This document shows positions 19,384 to 30,481 of a stretch of 64,000 bases of DNA, piece by piece. Location of the stretch: NCBI GenBank assembly GCA_963920635.1, contig OY987298.1, forward strand, positions 123,947,735-124,011,734, in the 5' to 3' direction. The notes under the pieces were generated by a model. That model had not been told where the DNA came from. It did no database searches and saw only the letters and a program-made list of their open reading frames with translations. The position numbers and the translations under genes were made by a program. How positions within the stretch are numbered: the first letter of the stretch is position 1; every line of letters begins with the position of its first letter. The stretch comes from Pseudeuparius sepicola. Its lineage: Eukaryota > Arthropoda > Insecta > Coleoptera > Anthribidae.

Positions 19384-19448
19384 TGCATTTTTTTCAATTG
19401 ATATCCTTTACCTGATATGCCACTAAACATCATTTACTAGATATTATA

Positions 19449-20075
19449 TTTGCAGCCGTTAAATATATTCAAACAAAATTTGGTGGTTGGTACATAGTAG
19501 GCATTGATCAAGTATCCCAAAATGCGCTATTATATTTTTCACCTATACCTACGTTCGAAGTAGACCAACACGTAGTAACGCCTTCTTGTGCGACTAGCCA
19601 CTATTTTTGACCCCTAAAAGACACAAACAAAAAGCATCTCGCTCGCCGTCCATAATATGAACCACCACTCGCGTCAGACCTTTTATTACGTTTTTTAGTG
19701 CGCGAGCGACAACACGTGAAATCAGAAACAGATATTAGACAGGCCGAAACAGTGAAAAGAAAGTAAATGGAAGAAGATGATAACATGGTAACATGGAACG
19801 AATAATGGAGGAATCGTCGTTGGATTCAGAACGATTTGTGACGATGTTGAAGGTAATTTGGAATTTGGGTCCTCCCTCAACATTGCTATACAATATTCGA
19901 AGAACGATTTGTAGCGTTATTGTGAATTCGGTACCATAAAGAAGATTAAATGTGGCCTAAAACTAATATGAATACATGACAGGTAAGTTGACTTGGTATG
20001 CTGTTCGACAAACAATTTTCTTAAAAAATGCGATACGTATAAAATCAGTTCCAAAAGAAAAGCGAGGCTATAATA
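19449..20075. other. Unannotated AT-rich DNA
   Basis: No gene or terminal repeat is recognised. The short open frame near 19601-19786 has no domain. Confidence 0.45.
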
Positions 20076-20486
20076 TACAGGGTAATTCAAAACTTCTTGC
20101 ACAAATTTTAACGACGTATTTTTGAGACCAAAATAAGACTTTTCTTTCCTATAAACATGTGTCCTAAAATGTACCCCCTCCGATCCATAACGCTCCAAAG
20201 TTTCACGAAAAAAAAACGATTATTTTTAACTAGGGCTATACAGTTTTAACTACATAGAATTTCTTGAAAAATTGCGTACAGCTGTTTTTTGGTGCCCATT
20301 ATTAATTTTTTGTGTCATAAATGACGTAAACTGAATTTTTGGGGCGGATTAAGGTGGTCAATTTTTTTTAGGTTGGATAGGGTGCATTTTAGGCGACATG
20401 TTTATATACAAAGGAATAAAAAGTCTTATTTTGGTCTCAAAAATACGTCATTACAATTTGTACACAGAGTTTCGAATCACTCTGTA
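20076..20486. mobile_element. Foldback MITE with TACAGGGTAATTC end
   Basis: The left end TACAGGGTAATTCAAAACT and right end AATCACTCTGTA are imperfect inverses. Long inner words are also inverted (GACGTATTTTTGAGACCAAA against TTTGGTCTCAAAAATACGTC). TA borders fit a TA-duplicating family. The interior is non-coding. Confidence 0.75.
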
Positions 20487-21539
20487 TATGGCCCTACCAC
20501 TGATGATACATTACTCAATAAATAAGGGCGTCAAATAATGGGAATGAAAAATAAATATAGGTAAATAAACTACAGAGAAACACCGAAGCGGAATTTACTT
20601 CCCGCTTGTTTGTGCTCTTGATCGTCTATAATTATTAGATATACATACAGACCTAGTTTTCTTAACTAAAAATATTAAGTCGCCTTTGCTATACAATGTG
20701 CCTGTGTAAAAGAACTGTTAAAAAAATCTTAAGAGGGATATCATGATCATGATATCGCGATATCGCATGATATCGTATATCATGGAATCGCAATGAAATT
20801 ATAAACTCTTAAATTCTGAGCTAGAAGACCTGTTACCAGTTCCCGACAGGAAAACCTTACAGAAAACCTTCCTATACTTAGTATCTGCTATACACAGAAT
20901 AGACTATATACTTAGTTAACTATCTAAAAGAGAAACCTTTATTTTTTTATTGTTTTGTTTACCCCAAATTTCATGTGAAATAGATTATGGCACCAAATCC
21001 ATATTACGAGTTTTACGTTTTGGCAATCCCATAAAGATGGGAGAATGTTTTAATTATTATTTCAAAGGACAATAAAGGACATACAATACCGATGAATCAA
21101 TGAAGAAAATTTATCTCCTTTCATAAGGTGCTTATCAAGTTTTACCTTTCCCTTTACTTAACCAGATTACTGATAAGTAATTTACAGGAGTAATATAACT
21201 AGTGGTGTGCCTTTTATCGATAATACCTTTCGTTAATTTTACGAATTATAACCCCAAAGCTGAAAATTCCACGACTATGCCACAGGAGTGGTATTTTCTT
21301 AGCATTGGGATTATAATGAGTGATAAATTAACGAAAGGTATTATCTATTATTAGGCAGACCAGGAGTTGTATATAAAAGAGAATGTAATAACTGCAAATA
21401 GTTTAATAATTATACAGTGTGTACCTACCTATATGTAGCCATAATTTATCAGCCCAACTTCTTATGAATAAATTAACTAGAAGAATTATAAATATTTCCC
21501 CTCTTCCAAAAATATAATTTAAAAAATAAAACTTAAAAA
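20487..21539. other. Unannotated stretch with a GATATC palindrome cluster
   Basis: No gene is recognised. At about 20738-20790 overlapping palindromes (ATGATCATGATATC, GCGATATCGC, ATGATATCGTATATCAT) form a short symmetrical cluster. Confidence 0.45.
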
Positions 21540-21580
21540 AGCAGCCACAACCCGGATTTGAACCCAGGACCAACAAATTG
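21540..21580 (-). repeat. tRNA-like B-box fragment
   Basis: The minus strand reads GGTCCTGGGTTCAAATCC followed by GGGTTGTGGCTGC and a T run. This is the 3' half of a tRNA or tRNA-derived SINE with a consensus B box and pol III terminator. No 5' half is found upstream. Confidence 0.5.
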
Positions 21581-21588
21581 TTATTAAG

Positions 21589-21863
21589 GAATGAAAAACT
21601 GAGTAGGTTTACAAAATTTCAAAACTCTAGGCCTACTTTGATTGTAGCCTCTTCTCCCACTTTTTTCTTGGAAAAGTGTCCGTTCTATAGCTTTCACGTC
21701 AAAATGTTATTTTTTCACGAAGAACAAGTTTCCTTAATAATATTTCGACGTGAAAGCTGCAGAAAGGTCATACTTTTCTAAGAAAAAAAATGGGGAAAAG
21801 GCTAAAAATCAAAGTAGGCCTAGACTTTCCAAATTTTGCAAATCTACTCAGTTTTTCATTCTG
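21589..21863. mobile_element. Foldback repeat (GAATGAAAAACTGAGTAGGT ends)
   Basis: The segment is an imperfect palindrome: GAATGAAAAACTGAGTAG at the left, CTACTCAGTTTTTCATTC at the right, and CTTTCACGTC/GACGTGAAAG near the centre. A related sequence lies at 41724-41910. Confidence 0.75.
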
Positions 21864-22011
21864 AACAAGTTTCTTCAATATCATGTGGTAATAGAGATCC
21901 TTGAAAATTTGCTATTTTAAAAAAATCATAGCAGGCCATATGAAATAAAATTATCCCATCCAAATACCACCGCCTCGCCCTTCATATTTATATTCATATT
22001 ACTGTTGTAAA

Positions 22012-22634
22012 TACAGGGTATTTTTTAATAGGCGTCCGACATTTCAGAGGACGATTCTTCAGGCATTTTGAAGATAAAAAGTTCATATATACATGAGTCG
22101 GCAAGGCCTTCATTTTTGAGATACAGGGTGTTAAAGATTTATTTTTATTCTTTATTTTTTTATATAATTTTTGAATTAATGTCGATATTTAAACGAAAAT
22201 TGTTACTTTCGTCCAAATATCGATAGAAGGTGAAAATTTTATTTTGCGAATATTGAAGTCAACAGGTGTTTTTGGGCACGTTTTGGCAATTTCAACGCAG
22301 ACGGTTGATTTGATCGTTATGAAACAAGAGTACCTCTTTGTTATAGAATGAAAAGATGCACTAAAATGATGGACCTGGAGGACCAAAAAGTTAACCTCAA
22401 AAAAGTTACGAGTAAAAGCACGATCCAAAAACAACGCAAGTGGCGCACACTCTGTGAGATACGTAGAAACTGACATTTTCAGCTTATTCTCCATCATCAA
22501 AAACATGGCAGTGCCAAATTTCAGTTCAGCAGCTTGCTTATGTTTTTCTATAAGGCATATTAGCCTCAATCGTAATATTTTGGCCCAAAATATATGCGAT
22601 GTACTATGCGCCATTATTACTTACTCACCCTGTA
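22012..22634. mobile_element. TACAGGGT...ACCCTGTA element
   Basis: TA-bordered ends TACAGGGTATTTT and CACCCTGTA delimit 623 bp with only short terminal inversion. An internal TACAGGGTGTTAAAG word near 22122 may mark a second end. A 141-codon open frame on the minus strand (22189-22614) shows no domain I recognise. Confidence 0.55.
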
Positions 22635-22639
22635 TATTG

Positions 22640-23736
22640 TTGCTAGAAAATTTATGCGGACGTGATAGATTAGTACACATATAGAAAACACAAAGAATTC
22701 TTAAGGATTTCCTTTAAAAATAAATTAAATGAGTTTGAAAGCTGACCAATGAGCTTTTATACACCATATTAGGTCTTTGCACAAATATATGAACCCCACA
22801 ATTCGACAATGTATTAAAAAAATATTTATTATTGACCAAACATATGGGTAGTATAACTTTGGGAAACTGCAATTTTTTTACAATTATTGACACTTTTCCA
22901 AATATGTTCAAACTTATGAATTACTATACTCAGCACAAACATCGAAGAAGCCAACAATTTAATAAAATATTTTTTTTACTACTAACCTGAGAAATCACCA
23001 TTATTTACCTCATTCCTCTAATGAGAAGTAATATTTCTCTACCTAGGTAAATAATGATAATAAAAAAATACCTAGGTAAATAATGAAAAATTTTCTATGT
23101 GACATTTAAAAATTAGTGTCATTTTATCAACTTGACAACTGAACTCCCAGGCTACTTGATAGTTTGAAGTATTTGAAAAAAGCGAGAAATGACTAAAATA
23201 TGGCAATATTTCAATGTTAGTAGTAAAAAAATTCTATATACACTTCGGTTAAGAAGGCCATTATTTGCCTCGCATATTTACCTCGCATATATAAAAATGC
23301 TCGGTAAATAATGGCTCACTTCTCAACCTAGGTGTATAATATACTATTTTCTACTCCTATGCTAGTAACATACCTATTAAGTGACGGTTTAGGTTATAAG
23401 TAAGTGCATTGTTACGAACACTGATACGTAATGACTGACACGTAATGACTGACATGTAATAAAAAAATTACGTATCTGTTCTTAATTAAAACGCAATTAT
23501 CACGGGTGCCTTGTTAGCGCGGCATCCGCGTCACCATAGCAACTAACCAACATACAAATTGTTGCCTGTCAGATAATCAGAAGTATAGTTTATCTATTAT
23601 ATTAGTTTTTCTTTCGTCGAAGAAAAATTATAATACAAAACTCGAGTTGTAAGCTTATTACATACTCGTGGAATTACAACTTTTCCACTCATACGTAATG
23701 AGCTGTTTACAACTCTCGCTATGTAATATACTATTT
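22640..23736. other. AT-rich DNA with short local repeats
   Basis: Repeated ACCTAGGTAAATAATG words occur at 23040-23090 and related ones near 23280-23330. CACGTAATGACTGAC-type repeats occur at about 23430. No gene is recognised. Confidence 0.45.
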
Positions 23737-24190
23737 CTCACCACTGCCTTCCTGAACAAATAATTTCAGACAATGGGCTGGAAAGTAAATTATGCAATTT
23801 TAGCTTACAATAATACAATCCATTCTGCGACAAACTTATAGCCTTACGAAATAACTACAGGTCATGTAGGCACATAATCTCCTATATAGAAATGCAACTA
23901 GTAAATAACTTTGTTCCAAACCAGAAAAAAATTGAAAATTTTATACGAAAAATTAAATAAAGATTTAGAACAAAGGAAATAAACAATAATAAGTAAAGCT
24001 AATCAAAATAGAGAACCTATTCCCGTGAAAATTCCAGAACAAGTCCATGTACAAATTAAACAAAAACAAAAAAAAAACGCTTATATTATAATAAGTATAG
24101 AAAACAAACTGTCTAAAAAAAAACTTTCAAAGCGCTAAAATAAACCCAAAACATGGTAATACTTCTAAAATAGACATTGCCGAGGTCAAA
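23737..24190 (+). pseudogene. Decayed Ty3/gypsy integrase fragment
   Basis: The plus strand reads PEQIISDNGLESK (the block around the second catalytic Asp) and, in another frame after a gap, YAILAYNNTIHSAT followed by PYEITTGH. This is the usual integrase sequence preceding the C-terminal domain. Stops and frame changes interrupt it, and the tail reads KIDIAEVKT near 24170. It belongs to a different, older element than the intact errantivirus. Confidence 0.7.
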
Positions 24191-24370
24191 ACGTGATTAA
24201 CTTCTTTGTTTGTGAATATTTTCGATTTCAGTAAAATCATTTTGGGGAGAAATTCCGTAAAACCATCCTGGGGTGTCCCTGGAGTGTCTCATCTGGGACA
24301 GCCGTACGACATATACCTATGAGGTATAATACATGTGAGGGTGAGAATTATTATTATTAATAATATTAAA

Positions 24371-25070
24371 GGATGTTTTTAGTGGCATGTCAGGTAAAGG
24401 ATATCAATTGAAAAAAATGCACTCCAGCCGGGACTCGAACCCGGGGCTCCCACCAGTGGCGTGCCCAGAAATTGTGTCTGGGGGGGTTCGGGGGTTAAGC
24501 GAATGGAGGTTTAGGGGAGGGAGAATGGGAGGGGGGGGGAGACTACGGCGTTTTCTACAGCTACTAGAAGGGGTTAGAGGGTGTAGGGTAACCATTCATG
24601 ATTGTTGGTTATGTGAACTTCCTATTTGTTCATCAACCCACAAAATTCGACATATAGCGACTTAATGTAAGTATCGAACGTGGAAATTCTAACCTACAAT
24701 GTCAAAGCCAGAATATGAAACACAGAAAGATTTTTAGTACCTGTAATTATAAATAATAAAGGATGTTTTTAGTGGCATGTCAGGTAAACTATATCAATTG
24801 AAAAAAATGCACTCCAGCCGGGACTCGAACCCGGGACTCCCACTGTAGAAGACGCCGTAGTCTTCTACATCTCACCGCTACTAACTATATATCAATTGGA
24901 ATAAATAATACCTAGCCGATGGAACCCATATCTCCGGTAGCTTAGTTGGTTAAAGTGCCTACGGCCACAGTGGGAGTCCCGGGTTCGAGTCCCAGCTGGA
25001 GTGCATTTTTTTCAATTGATATAGTTTACCTGACATGCCACTAAAAACATCCTTTATTATTTATAATTAC
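24371..25070. mobile_element. tRNA-bearing palindromic element(s), second locus
   Basis: Three outer-end copies (GGATGTTTTTAGTGGCATGT) occur, at 24372 and 24762 in one orientation and inverted at about 25034-25053. They enclose tRNA-like blocks in both orientations and the shared CTACTAGAAGGGGTTAGAGG segment. The first tRNA-like block is cut at about 24464 by a CAGTGGCGTGCCCAG word resembling a hAT end, followed by a G-rich stretch. The flanking sequence CAGAAAGATTTTTAGTACCTG is shared with the 18.6-kb locus. Confidence 0.65.
24932..25001 (+). tRNA. tRNA-like module (plus), best-preserved boxes
   Basis: The A box TAGCTTAGTTGG and B box GGTTCGAGTCC both fit pol III consensus. The acceptor is CTCCGGT/GCTGGAG and the anticodon stem CCTAC/GTGGG has one wobble. 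The loop GGCCACA is the same as at 19314-19383. It is repeat-embedded and probably not a translation tRNA. Confidence 0.55.
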
Positions 25071-25397
25071 AGGTACTAAAAATCTTTCTGTATTATTATT
25101 ATTATTATAAAACACTGCACCTTATCGCCGCTCTGGTCGTTTCCATGTGAAAAGCCTCGTATCAACAAACAGAAGGCTATATGCGTTCCTTAATTCCCAG
25201 AAACATTACTTTCTTTATATACCGCTCCTCTGTCCTTTACCAAAAGCGTGCATTCGCAATAATTAATTTAAACTAGGATTATGGTACACAAACAAGCTTG
25301 TCGCTATCATTAAAATCCCATGAAGCTGCGCAGCCTGCGATATCAAGCACTCCTCCGTACAGACGAAAAAATACCACCTCTTTTTTATTGCACATCG

Positions 25398-25640
25398 CCC
25401 CCTTCGTTTATTCAATATTCATGGCACCAGCCCCTTTAGAGGGGCTTAGCAGAAGACCAGCCTTACAAAGCTCCGTCTTTGTTCTCTTATCATATCATCA
25501 CGGCGCGCCGCAGTCTCATTATTTTATAGCTATGGTACAAAGATGGCTTCCGAGGGGTATTATCTAACATTTTGCTTCGTCACTTTCCGGAAGTACGGAT
25601 TAATAATAATTTGAGGGTTCTTCAGGATGACCGTAAATAT
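25398..25640. repeat. Dispersed repeat, copy 1
   Basis: Shares TATTCATGG, CTTATCATATCATC, CTCATTATTTTATAGCT and CTAACATTTTGCTTCGTCAC in order with 35738-36000. It is non-coding and diverged. Confidence 0.7.
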
Positions 25641-25847
25641 AAATTTAATTTCGCCTTCATGGGCTGTTTATTTGTCTGATCTTATTTGTCTGGTTTGGAC
25701 ATCAAAAGTGTAAAACATTTTTCCCTATAAATTTATTTACTAGTGGGAGTGGGCTGGAGTTCCTCGATGGACAATTATAACATATGTACAGGGGGATTCT
25801 TGGAAAAGTTTCAATGGGCAATATGAAAGATATATAAAGAATGAAGA

Positions 25848-26330
25848 ATGAAAGATATACCTATCAAAAATCACTCGACTCTATAATTTGGTACAAAACG
25901 ATTCGACAACATGCACAGAATTATATGAAATCATGACGAAACTTAAAACAACTTTGGAAAACCGTTTAGAACAACAGTAAGTAACGAGTTTTAAATGGTT
26001 TTAACTCAGGCTTTAAACTATTTGCAATAACATTTAAATTTTTCCCAAAATAACGTATTTTTTTATTATAAGTCCAACCATTGCATTTTAAAAAAGAATT
26101 TATTTTCCACGAATTAGTCAAAATCGTAGAAATTTTGAAATTAAAAATGAAGTAGACATTGATACTCTTTTTAATGAATATTCGGTAATAAAAACTTTCC
26201 TAAAGGAACTTCAAATCTCATTTAATTTTAATATGGTTTGTATGGAGTTTGTGGATTTTATTAAAAATGACGAGGCACTTCTTAAAGCAGCAAAATCAAA
26301 TAAAAACTATTCATTTAAAAATAAATAAAT
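25848..26330 (+). pseudogene. Possible decayed coding remnant, family uncertain
   Basis: Two stretches read as plausible protein: KIYLSKITRLYNLVQND followed by ELYEIMTKLKTTLENRLEQQ (about 25850-25979), and NEVDIDTLFNEYSVIKTFLK with KNDEALLKAAKSNKNYSFKN (about 26130-26328). The style resembles the C-terminal half of hAT-type transposases, but no diagnostic motif is visible. Stops separate the two. Confidence 0.25.
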
Positions 26331-26870
26331 ACCCAAATAAATAAAGGCAATTATACAGATTATACCGATGAAACTTTTGACTTTGTTTGGATTTTGTTCT
26401 AGTTGTTTTAGATTTAATTGATTGTTTACTAATTTTGTTTTCAACGTTTCTTATTTTTGTCATAATCAGAATATTGTTTAAAAATCCGATGGGCACATAA
26501 AATTTTACAGTTAAGAAAAAAAGGAGAATGCGCCAGGGCTGTCCTGACTTTTTAAGCACAAAAGGTGGCAACCCTTCTCTTGTCGTCCCCAACCATAGTT
26601 TCAAAAATCAAATTGATACCTTAACAACCAAAAATACATTAATTTTAACCACGTCATCAAGGTAGTAAATATACACACATCAGAAGAATCTAAGCTACAA
26701 ATACAGAAATGCGCATATTTTCTTAATTATTTCGTATTTAAATATTTTAAAAAATTATTACGACTATGAGCAGTTCTAACAACTGATAATGCAAACGTGT
26801 TATTGTCCTTTACATTTAAAAACCATTGCGTATTTTTTTAAATTTCAAACGAAAAAGTTTCTTAACTTAA

Positions 26871-28029
26871 TACAGGGTGTCCGACTTTAAAACTGTACAA
26901 ATCCGTAAAATCTTCATTTTTGGGGATAATCGCCTAAATTTTTTTTTTTGTTGAAAAGGCCTTCAAAAAACGCTTCTTTTGACCCTCCTGCCATTTTCAA
27001 AATGCAAATCCAGGGCCGGCTGCGATTTTTTTTATACCCCCGACTTTCACGAAAACCATTTAGCGATCTGACTACGCAGCGTTAATCAGAACACCCCAAA
27101 ACCCCTATATACCAAATTTGAACAAAAAATATACAGGGAGTTCTATTCTGCAGGGTGTCAAAGTTGAACAAAATATCCCCTCAAAACAGTTGAATGGTCA
27201 ATAGGACCACTGAAGGTGTTGGTGTGCAAAGGTCCAATACAAAATATACAGAGTGTTCTTATCTGTGCCATCTCAAATTACTGAATTTTTGGAACTTTAT
27301 ACGGGTAAAAAATCGAGTACCTATATCAAAACCGCTCCACACGCTATAAATGAACTAAATCTATACCTGCCAGTCAGTAAGTCCAGGTGGCTGGTGTGCC
27401 ACAACAGGAAACGCACAGAAAATGTATCATCTTAGACAGTGACTTTGTTGAGAAAGGTCCAATAATTTAAATTGTTTTTATTTGTTAGTTGGCACTTTGT
27501 AAACAAATACATTACTTTTGTGTTTATCAATATTTTTTCAATGATTCAAGAGCAGTCTTGATCCGTATAAGTTTCATAAAATTTCAGAATTTTGAGATGG
27601 CTCAGAGAAAAATACCCTGTATATTTTTGTAGTAAATATTTTCATACCACCATTTTGAGTGGTCCTGTTGACCATTCAACTGTTTTGAAGGGATTCCATG
27701 GCAGACTTTACTCGCCAAATGCCTTTAACATTCCTCTTTTGCTCAACTTTGACACCCTGCAGAATGGAACTCCCTATATATTTTTTATTCAAATTTGGTA
27801 TATAAGGGTTTTGGGGTGTTCTGATTAACGCTGAGTGGTCAGATTAAAAAAAAACGCTAAATGATTTTCGTGAAAATCGCAGCCGGCCCTGGATTTGCAT
27901 TTTGAAAATGACAGGAAGGTAAAAAGAAGCGGTTTTTGAAGGCCTTTCAAACAAAAGAATGTTTAGGCGATTATCTCCAAAAATGAAGATTTTACGGATT
28001 TGTACAATTTTAAAGTTGGACACCCTGTA
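26871..28029. mobile_element. Long-arm foldback element (TACAGGGTGTCC ends)
   Basis: The left arm (26871 to about 27220) and right arm (about 27660 to 28029) are imperfect inverses. Shared words include TACAGGGTGTCC, GGCGATTATC, GGGCCGGCTGCGATTTT and GGGGTGTTCTGATTAACG. The ends are TA-bordered. The 430-bp centre has no recognised gene. Confidence 0.85.
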
Positions 28030-28280
28030 TGTATTTGTCATTCAGTGCTGGGCAAGTTTGGTTTGATTTTAATCATTTTATGATGCACATAATATATCAT
28101 CTGGAACGTATAATATTAATAATAATTATTATTTATTGTCGATTTGTTGTTGTTAATTATGTGTTGCAAGAACATACACAATTTTTTTCTGGAAACTGTA
28201 AATTTGAAGAATTTATTAATTCTTTTGTGAATTTTGACACATATAAGTCTATTTAGAGGACAGCTATAATATAAAAAAAT

Positions 28281-28950
28281 ATGGCCTTAGATATCCGGCA
28301 ACTTTTCTTCAAAAAAATAATAATTTGGCAGCACCTACATAATAATCTTTTACAACCGATTAGCCATGAATACTGCACTAGATATAAATCAAAAGCCTCT
28401 GTTATTCCTAGAACGAAAAAAAAACCATTGCTCAACGATGTTTCACTCACTTGGCTCCTCGATTGTATCGAGATGTCCCCTTGGAAATGCGACAAATAAA
28501 TTCAGCTAGACTCTTTAGGAAAAACTCCAAATATGGCTCCATAATATATCAAGAATTGAAATACAAAGACTGATAGATCGAAAAAATATATATTACCCGA
28601 GTAATCCGCATGGGTTACAAAAATCATAAAAATTAAAAAAACTTACCTCCTGTCTCCAGCGAACTAAATGGAAAAAATATGTTTGCTTTATGTATTGGTA
28701 TTTGGCCGTTTTCTTTTTGTTTTTGTTTTCTTATCTTGCCTTAAAGAAGTAACTGTTGTTGCTGTTATCGCCTGCTGGGTACTTGTATAGATGTCATATT
28801 CGTTTTTAACTGTCCATATTGTGAATATTCTAATCCATGTGCAAGGCATGTGCCTTTTATGGATTTCTGTATTTATTGGCAATTTATTGAAAGTAATTGT
28901 TATTTGTTAAATGTAAATTGTCTTTGGCAAATAAATATTATTATTATTAT
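28281..28950 (+). pseudogene. 5'-truncated CR1/Jockey-group LINE, C-terminus and 3' tail
   Basis: The plus strand reads ALDIRQLFFKKIIIWQHLHN, then HEYCTRYKSKASVIPRTKKK and, after one frame change near 28460, VPLEMRQINSARLFRKNSK. This is the usual C-terminal region beyond the reverse transcriptase. The 3' end TTGTCTTTGGCAAATAAATA runs into a TTA repeat (28936-28950), typical of these LINEs. The R4/Dong element begins at the next base, so the repeat tail was its target. Confidence 0.72.
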
Positions 28951-29068
28951 CTCGACTTAGCCAAAAGGCATTCGCACTCCCTCTACGGGGAACATTCACT
29001 CAGATCCCGGGTATCCCGGATACCAAAAGGATCTGGCTCGGACGAGACCCTTGCCATGTTATCGGGCC

Positions 29069-30180
29069 TTAGGTGACATTGATGTTGTTGGATGATCCTG
29101 CATTCCCCATGAATTTCCTGACGGTTCGGGCTGTCGCAAGTAGTACCGCTTTCTGCATGGACCTGTAAAGACTATCAGTTAGACCCAGCTCCTTGATGTT
29201 TCTCAGCAAAATTTTTGGTATAACACCAGTTGTTGACATGATGATTGGAATCGTCTGGACGTTCTCCATTTCCCATTGCCTTCTAATTCGTTCTTCTAAA
29301 TCTCTGTACTTCGCGATCTTCTCGACTTGCTTCACACGCAGGTTGTTGTTGTTCGGGATGGCCGCATCAATCAGAGTTGTCTGCCTAGAAATTTTATCAA
29401 CTATTATAAGGTCCGGTCTGTTATGGGCAACTCCTTGATCTGTCAGAACTGTACGATCCCAGTACATCCTGTAGTTGCTGTTCTCAAGAACAGGCTCAGG
29501 TGTGTAGTTGTAATATGGGACCCTCTCTGCCTGCACAAGCAGCAGCTTTTCCGCCAGTTCCTGGTGCAAGATCTTGGCAACCGAATCGTGTCGTTCCTTA
29601 TATTCCGTTGATGCGAACATCTGACATCCTCCTGTTATGTGCTGGATTGTTTCTGAAGTTGGGCACCCGTATCTGCATCTGTCATCCACTACCGATGCAT
29701 CTCCTACAATGAATTTTAGGTAGTTGCGAGTTGGTATAACCTGACCTTGTATGGCCAGTAGGAAGCCTTCAGTCTCGGGGAACATTCGTCCCGAGGTCAG
29801 CCAATAGTTCGACGCTAACTTGTCGACATGTTCCTGGTTAACCTCATTAGGATGCCTCCCGTGCAGCGGCTTCCCCAACCACCTCTGTAGTTTATCGTTG
29901 TCGGTTCGGTGGTGATTTTGACGCTCGTGTTCCGTCAGACGTAGCGGTGTTGAGACGTCTGCTCCGCATATAGCCCTATGTAGTGTGGAGCTGTTGGCCT
30001 GCCTGTAGAAATAATTACGCAGATTTAATATTTGTTGGTCCAATTGCTTGCTGAGATCTGCCAATCCTCTTCCACCTAGTTGACGTGGCAGAGTTGTTCT
30101 TTCTACGGCGCTACGGGGATGATGTTTATGAGCTTTTGTCAGTAGTGTCCTAACTTTTCGTTGCAGTTGTCAGTGTTGGT
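29069..30180 (-). pseudogene. R4/Dong ORF, C-terminal part: CCHC finger and endonuclease
   Basis: Numbered from a TTG-coded residue at 30064, the part has a CCHC finger (C130, C134, H142, C147). A restriction-like endonuclease follows with RPDLIIVD (D218) and LIDAAIP (D233), then KIAKYRDLEERIRRQW. This PD-(D/E)xK endonuclease nicks the target to prime reverse transcription in R2/R4-type LINEs. The frame is open upstream of 30064 to about 30180, where an indel separates it from the middle part. Confidence 0.82.
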
Positions 30181-30481
30181 CCAATTCACTATTCCGAACG
30201 AATAGCTGAGTACAGAGCACGCATACGTATTCAGGGCCTTAAACAAATTCCTGCTGTTAAGTTCGCACTACTTGTCTTACTCTCTTGATGAATTCATTCG
30301 TTAAATCAGTCTTCATTGTTCGATGGTCTATCCTTTGAGCTTGTTTCATCCCGAGATACTTGTATGTATCTCCCTTGCTCATTGCTTCGATCTCCTGGCC
30401 GTCCTGCATCTCGTGTGCGCTTTGTTCGAGCTTTCCCCGGATGATATTAAGGGTGCGGCACTTGTCCAGTCCAAACAGCAT
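30181..30481 (-). pseudogene. R4/Dong ORF, middle part with two frameshifts
   Basis: A piece reading LFGLDKCRTLNIIRGK continues the thumb region after the reverse transcriptase. It meets a stop at 30257-30259. The continuation (LNSRNLFKALNTYACSVLSY) is in another frame down to about 30180. Both shifts look like single-base indels. Confidence 0.7.

Larger units (their letters stand above)
18631..19435. mobile_element. Palindromic element carrying two tRNA-like modules
   Basis: The 805-bp unit is flanked by a perfect 13-bp direct repeat ACTAGATATTATA (18618-18630 and 19436-19448), a length usual for retroposition and unusual for DNA transposons. The outer parts are inverted copies: GTGGCATATCAGGTAAAGG, a tRNA-like block, and a GTAGAAGACGCCGAAGTC-type hairpin. 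An internal copy of the outer boundary (about 18997-19075) suggests it formed from more than one unit. Related sequence occurs at 24.4-25.1 kb. Confidence 0.7.

Noticed and set aside
24387..24665. Plus-strand frame with Gly/Arg-rich middle
   Set aside because: It spans a tRNA-like block, a G-run and a repeat junction; no domain.
18723..25001. Genuine host tRNA genes
   Set aside because: The tRNA-like blocks are repeat-embedded, occur in inverted pairs and lack U33 in the anticodon loop.
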